A program made the position numbers and the translations under genes. Below, piece after piece: positions 58,953 to 64,000 of a stretch of 64,000 nucleotides of DNA (positions are counted from its first letter, which is position 1; each line of letters begins with the position of its first letter). This DNA comes from Pseudisothecium myosuroides. Its lineage: Eukaryota; Streptophyta; Bryopsida; Hypnales; Lembophyllaceae. The stretch is taken from NCBI GenBank assembly GCA_951799445.1, contig OX637295.1:26412001-26476000 (forward strand), given 5' to 3'. The notes under the pieces were generated by a model. The model was not told where the DNA came from. It ran no database searches and worked only from the letters and a program-made list of their open reading frames with translations.

Positions 58953-59389
58953 CACTATCTTGATATTGAAGCTTACATTAATGATGTGGATGAATTTTGT
59001 CAATGAAGACTTCCGAGAAAAAAAGGCAGTCTCTTTCAAGGCTACTAAATGTTATGACTATTTTCACAAAAATCAGACCAACTGACAATGCACTTTGGAC
59101 CCTTTTCATAGCCTCCCTACCTATTGTTTAGTAGTTTGATTTGTCACTCTAAAGAAACCCTTTGGAAGCCTGAGATTTCCTCTAATCTATGTATTGTATT
59201 GGAATGAATTAGTATCAAATAGTTGCAAATTGTAAATAAGTACTCAATTAGTTTAACAATAATTTATGAAAAATCCTATAAATTGAATATAATTTCTAAC
59301 ACTGGATTTTAATTTGTAAGTTATAACATTAAATACAGATTGTAACATTAGACCTTATACATCTAATTTTTTCATCCCAAAGTTTTGGA

Positions 59390-60010
59390 TGGACAATTCC
59401 TTGAATGTGTATATTGCTTTTGGATGTGGAAAGCCCCTCACTGGGGAACTAAAAAAGTTTTTACAGAAGAAGATGCATGAGCCACATGTCACAAAAGATG
59501 CCTTTTTAGAGTATTCGACAATTTCTACCTTTTTGCTCTTCATTTCAATTTTAGCCATAAAGGGTTTAAGAAAAAAATTGAGCCCAACTAATGAAATGAA
59601 GCTTACAAAGTCTAATTTCTACTTCAAGTTGAAAAGTTGAAAAACTCCTAAAATTGAATCTTTTGTTGCAATTTGAGCATTGGACCTATAACCATAGTCT
59701 ATAAATTTTCTAATTGTAGAATTACATGAAAATTTGGTTTGCACCATGATGTTCTAAACAATTATATATATGCCTATGGTAAAAAATTTAGATTTATTAA
59801 GCTTATTTTGTTGCAAAAATTTATTTGCAAATTGGGAATATAAACAAATACCTTCAATGAATTTTTTTTTTAAATTTTTAAATTTCAGAAATGAATTCAC
59901 ATCTCTTTGTATAACTTTAGAAAATTTTAGATTTTTTTGTAAATACTTGAAATTATGGTGAATTTTATGAAAAATGAAAAATTTCATTGATTTCCTAAAT
60001 ATTTGTATGG
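59390..60010 (+). repeat. AT-rich dispersed repeat, family C
   Basis: Colinear with 5880-6870 and 29460-30060: an AACTAATGAAATGAAGCTTA block, then TTGAAAAGTTGAAAAACTCC, ATAACCATAGTCTATAA, and the block TTTGGTTTGCACCATGATG. Non-coding. Confidence 0.5.
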
Positions 60011-60180
60011 TCCATATTTATAAGATCAAAAAACAAATTTTGAGGAATAAAGATCTGTATGGTTTCATATTATTGTTCTACATGGTTAATTGTGACACCA
60101 TTACAGAATTGAAAATAAAAAATAAAAATTTATACACAATACAAATGAAAAAATAAACTTGAACACCATCCATACCTTAT

Positions 60181-60415
60181 GTTTGTTTGTTTGCTTGTTT
60201 TGTTTGTTATATTGAGATCTCCCGGACTGGTTGCATCCTCTGGTTGTGTACTTGGTACTGTCAAAAAGCCCTTGGTGAGGAGGGGTGCATGGGCTTTATT
60301 TCTTGGTGTTTGGACCTAGGATGTGAAAGTTATTGAATTTTGAAGTTTTTTTATGAGTTGAAAAATTAAAAAATTACTTTTACTTTTGTTTTGTTTGTGG
60401 CCACGGCTCAGGGTT
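60181..60415 (+). repeat. dispersed repeat with conserved GC-rich core (copy 3)
   Basis: A TTTGTTTG-rich start, TTGAGATCTCCCGGACTGG, TTGGTACTGTCAAAAAGCCC, then the core GGTGAGGAGGGGTGCATGGG followed by CTTTA. Same order as 19735 and 28597. Abuts the TIR element at 60416. Confidence 0.75.
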
Positions 60416-60881
60416 GAGTCTAAAGTAGTTTGATGAGCCTCTTGCGGAGGTAAACCAAGGGTGAATGTAAAGAAACAAACTATTTTGTGCCCTCTCTATT
60501 AGGTTATATTCTAAACCTCTACTAACTAATTTGGGCCAGGTGAATTGACCTCCTCGCTTGGCTATGAGTAAAAACCTTGAATTTTTTTATTTCCTACACA
60601 TTATAAAATTTGCAAATTTTGAATTCATATTTGCAATCAGAGGCCCCAATTTAGATAGGAAAGTTGAAGAACATAGATTTATAACAGCACAAAATAGGGG
60701 GCTTTTTTCTCACATGCACCCCTAGAATGACTTGGTTTGGCCGAGCAAGGGGGCCAATTCACTCCAACCCTAATTTGGGGCCTGTAAATCTGTAATTGCA
60801 AGTATGAACTCAGAATTTGCGGGTAAAATAGGGAGGGGCAAAATGGCCTCTAGAAGAGGCTTGTTGAACTACTTTAGACTC
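60416..60881. mobile_element. 466-bp TIR element, GAGTCTAAAGTAGTT ends
   Basis: GAGTCTAAAGTAGTTTGATG at 60416 pairs with the right end, whose complement reads GAGTCTAAAGTAGTTCAACA; about 30 bp of inverted repeat. The interior carries, in reverse, the TTTGCAAATTTTGAATTCAT / CACAAAATAGGGGGC core of the TTM3-intron element family. No target duplication identified. Non-coding. Confidence 0.65.
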
Positions 60882-60965
60882 CACTGTACACTACTACAGA
60901 TTGAAACTAAAAAACTTTAGGTGGTGGACAACCGTACCATGAAGTTAACTTATGTATGTTCTCCA

Positions 60966-61700
60966 ATTTTTTTATTTTTTTTATTAATGATAACAAATGG
61001 AAACCATTGTATTAAAAGAGAACTAAGTAGCCGCCAAGCTAGAGATTGGACAAATGAAGAGAGGATGAACAAAAAAACAAAAAGAAGAGAACAAAAAGGA
61101 ACCAAGAAACTAATTATAAGAGAACAAACAAAGAAGAGGGCCCTCTTTATTCCACTTGATAGAGTAACTAACCCTAATAGCTAGAATTGGAGATTGCAAC
61201 CAAATACTAGAAAATTTGGACCAAATCCTATCATAATTGTAAGGTCTACGCCTAGAAGCTAGGTCAGTCTTAAGAGCAGCAACTCGTCCTAAGTCAAGGA
61301 GGGCGCTCCATAGACTAGTATGAAGGAGGATGGTGGGCCACCGATCCTGTGTAAAGACCATATGATTATGCATAACCCAACATAGCCATAGGGTAGCTCC
61401 GCAGACAATAGACCAAATCGTATGTACTCTATGGAACATTCTTGGAGACTTAGGAGTCCCAAAAATACACTAGATAGCATCCAATCTTCAATGAGGGTCC
61501 AAAGTTGGAGACGCGCCGCGGATGTGGTGCATCACCGAAAGTGCATAGTTCCAAATTTCTTGAGATCTAGAACACTTGAAGAACCTAGGAAGTTGGGTTT
61601 CTATGGCATTAGGGTTGCAACAAACACAATTCACGTTAATCCCTGGAGCAATTTGGGCTTGCCATGAGGTTCTCTAGGATTTTGGGCATCAATGGCCCTT
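60966..61700 (-). pseudogene. decayed 3' end of a LINE retrotransposon (zf-RVT region)
   Basis: The minus strand encodes the C-terminal region typical of plant LINE polyproteins. A zinc-binding reverse-transcriptase tail, CVCCNPNAIETQLPRFFKC, then SRSQEIWNYAL, lies at about 61635-61550. It is followed after a stop and a frame change by HTIWSIVCGATLWLCWVMHN at about 61430-61370. An A-rich tail reads on the minus strand at about 60985-60966, marking the 3' end. Stops and frameshifts make it non-functional, and the reverse-transcriptase core is absent (5' truncation, as usual for LINEs). No clear target duplication was found. Confidence 0.75.
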
Positions 61701-61763
61701 GATCCAGTGGACATTGGCTCATTGTCATGACAAACAGACATTTTATTCACTCCAACCTTCTTA

Positions 61764-62146
61764 AAGCATCTCCACTCTTGCACTGGCGGAGCCCCTGGCC
61801 CGCAACCTGCTCAGTGTTGAGCCCGTCTTCCAAATCGTTCCCCATTGCATATATAGAATTTTAAGAAAACACCCCGGGTCCCACTCAAATCACTCACCAA
61901 CTTGGAATCCTCATGGACCCGCTCTTCTTCTCTCCAAGCTTGGATTCTCCTTGTCTGACAATGTTTTTGTCTCCTTTTAGAAAAGTTAGACCATTATAGC
62001 AATTCCCACCAATGAGAATGCAAAGTTATTGGAGATATGGAGAGTAAGGGTGGGGAACTACTTAGAAGGTGGAGCCCGGAAGGAGAATGGAGCCCACAAA
62101 AAACCATTTGGCGAGGTGATTTTTCAGAGCAAGAGTGGAGATGCTT
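61764..62146. mobile_element. Harbinger-like MITE (383 bp, TSD TTA)
   Basis: AAGCATCTCCACTCTTGC at the left is mirrored by GCAAGAGTGGAGATGCTT at the right. TTA flanks both sides (61761-61763, 62147-62149). GC-richer than the surroundings, non-coding. The ends resemble those of the 917-bp element at 38224. Confidence 0.8.
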
Positions 62147-64000
62147 TTAGAGCTTGTCCACCACCCACTCAAACTGTCCCGTAACCAGGTACTATGCGGG
62201 CATGAATGCATCGCTTTTGAGCTCCACCGCGCAGCCGCTACAAGCTTTCCAGGTTTCGGGGGTAACGCTACATCCCTGCATCCAAGGTATTTTCAGTGTT
62301 TTGAGAGCATGCAACAGTTCACGCAATGACTCAAAACCGTTGACTCCTGAGGACTCCCGAGGAATTCCCTTCCATTACGCTTGGATGTCTTCATTTGTAA
62401 AGCATGTTTCAATTGTTCACCTCTCTGCCCTGAATCTCAGCCTTGTGTGATTTCACAAAGCGTAGATTGGAGACACTGGTAAATTTGACATTTGGAATTG
62501 GTTTAAACGAAATGGAGCAGAGTAAATGATGGAGCAGAACACATTTTTGTGAATGCTGGCAAGCTGAAGTGGAGCAGAATAGTAACCAGAGAAGTAATAT
62601 AATTTCTGGTGAATTCATGTCAACCGCTCTAATGTGATTACAAGTAGACGGCTTATGAAGGCTAAACAATATTATGCTACCTGCTCAAATGAGCTCCTCC
62701 AGCATTTGAGTGCATTGTGTCTTCTTGTCTGAGGCTATTCTGAGGCTATTCTGAGGCTTCTGAATTTGAAAGGGATCGAGGTTTCAGTTAGAAATCTTCT
62801 TCAGCAGACCGAATGCACGCATCATGAATTCAGAGGAAGTGAGCCCCGTTCACTTCTTTACCTGCTGAGGTGACCTGATCGTGTCACTCCAAACAATTTG
62901 CATAAAAATTACATATGGATTTTGAGAATGTGTATTCACTCAGCATTTTGGAACTTGCTTTGGTTTTTGGAGGCACTTTCATCTGGCTGATAAAGTTTTT
63001 CCGAATTCCACAAAACTGATCATGATTTGAATTAACCGAGCACCATGTAAGCTAATTACGGAGTATTTAATACCTGAATCCAGTAACTTGAAGCCACAAT
63101 TGGCAGATGCACTTTCAGTTCCCAGGTTCATCGGGGGAACAATGACGGAAACACAGATCAGATAAGGTTTTGAAGCGATTTGATGCGTGCATGCGGTGGA
63201 GTGGTTTTGTGAGAAGCGGAGAGCTCCCTGAATCTGCCGCGCAACTGAAGTCTCCAAAGTGGATTTCACGGTAGCTATCAAGTGAACGCGGTGGAGGTGC
63301 TCTTAGAAGACCGGAGTTTCTATCTATCTATTTCTCCAAGGTTTAGGGCGGGCAATCGGGCATACATGCTTGACTTGCCTGTGCAGGTCACCAGTGCCCA
63401 CCCTGGCCCTCACATAAAAGTGCAAATTCGGTGGGCGTTTTTTTCTATTCCGGAAGTTAATGTACTGTTGCACTTGCACTTTGGCCACCCACCCCACATG
63501 TAACTTAGTTAAGGAAGCTCTTAAGTTATCTTAGTACCAATGCGCGGGAAGAGCCTGCCACCCTGCCCTGCCAGCCAGGAATCCCGCCCCTCCACCTAAA
63601 CCTGATCCGACTGGCGGATGGCGGGGCATTATACTGCGACAATCAGTCCTATATTAAGTTAGCCCTTACCAGGATTCCAAGTTGTTTTTTTTTACTTGAA
63701 ACACATGGATGATTTCCATTGCATGGGAAAAAAGTACACAGAACCAGAGGGCAGAGCCTCGGCGGGAATATTTAGCTTCAGGATTCCAAGTTTCTTGAAC
63801 ATTGTTATTCGCTACTGTACCATTTTCTTCGTGACCAGGTCAATAGCAAAGTACCGGTACAAGAAGAACTCGAGTATAAGTTACTCCCACTTCTCAGATA
63901 TGGGCTGATATCCGCACGAAATCTTTACCAATACTCAAACATCCGTTATTAGGCCTGCATTTTAGGCCTTTACTTCGCCTACAGTTTCAGCGACTTATGC
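62147..64000. other. GC-balanced end of window, uninterpreted
   Basis: Composition becomes balanced, as around the genes, so a gene may lie here or just beyond the window. The most coding-like piece is on the minus strand at about 63281-63075, open for about 70 codons and ending in a TTCAG|GTATTA donor, but it has no ATG where expected and no recognised motif. Plus-strand frames at 62135-62450 and 63282-63503 are also unrecognised. A direct duplication GAGGCTATTCT occurs at 62731-62752. No call is made. Confidence 0.25.

Noticed and set aside
62979..63281. 100-codon minus-strand frame
   Set aside because: Begins at a TTG, not an ATG, and has no motif. Possibly an exon, but not supportable.

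Overview
The window is nuclear DNA of a land plant. It carries a photosystem I antenna gene of the LHCA2 type, a plant-type selenium-binding protein (methanethiol oxidase), a plant F-box/kelch protein, a TTM3-type triphosphate tunnel metalloenzyme and an EEF1A lysine methyltransferase. All are split by GT-AG introns and set in AT-rich intergenic DNA. Gene density is low (six gene models in 64 kb) and no intact LTR retrotransposon is visible. A bryophyte-like or other non-seed plant is my guess, but the sequence alone does not settle it.

Layout. 1-4150: LHCA2 (+, 741-2772) and a GC-richer island downstream. 4150-9600: AT-rich dispersed repeats and a CACTA-type fold-back element. 9600-13330: a GC-balanced stretch without a clear gene, then an F-box/kelch gene (+, 12021-13326). 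13330-19735: AT-rich repeats. 20026-21633: an unrecognised multi-exon gene (+) lying just behind a dispersed repeat. 24025-26882: the selenium-binding protein gene (-, 7 exons). 28580-34740: repeats, including fold-back, nested TIR and CACTA-type elements. 35688-37000: the EEF1AKMT1-like gene (-, 4 exons). 37870-45980: MITEs, a Harbinger-like element with an internal hairpin array, and AT-rich repeats. 46392-47824: TTM3 (+, 2 exons, a MITE in its intron). 47825-64000: repeats, CACTA- and Harbinger-like MITEs, a decayed LINE 3' end, and an uninterpreted GC-richer end.

The genes look like independent housekeeping or metabolic loci, not a pathway cluster: light harvesting, ubiquitin-ligase substrate recognition, sulfur-volatile oxidation, eEF1A methylation and polyphosphate/triphosphate hydrolysis. 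They sit as GC-richer islands (roughly half GC by eye) in an AT-rich sea made largely of non-autonomous DNA elements. Several elements were delimited directly from terminal inverted repeats and target-site duplications: three CACTA-type palindromes (TSDs ATT, ATG, CAC), two Harbinger-like elements (TSD TTA), a pair of 192-bp MITEs, a family with TTAACCC-like ends, and a family with AGGGCYGCTT ends.

The most unusual signals are: a 22-nt perfect inverted match between the 3' flank of the EEF1AKMT1-like gene and its own exon 3/intron 3 splice donor; a nearly perfect ~98-bp hairpin element at 58751; a repeat lying immediately upstream of the unrecognised gene, which also has duplicated, tRNA-like intronic segments; an array of related hairpins inside a Harbinger-like element; and no visible CDC26 reading frame upstream of TTM3. 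All exon borders are read by eye from splice motifs, phase and remembered family sequences. No alignment was run.
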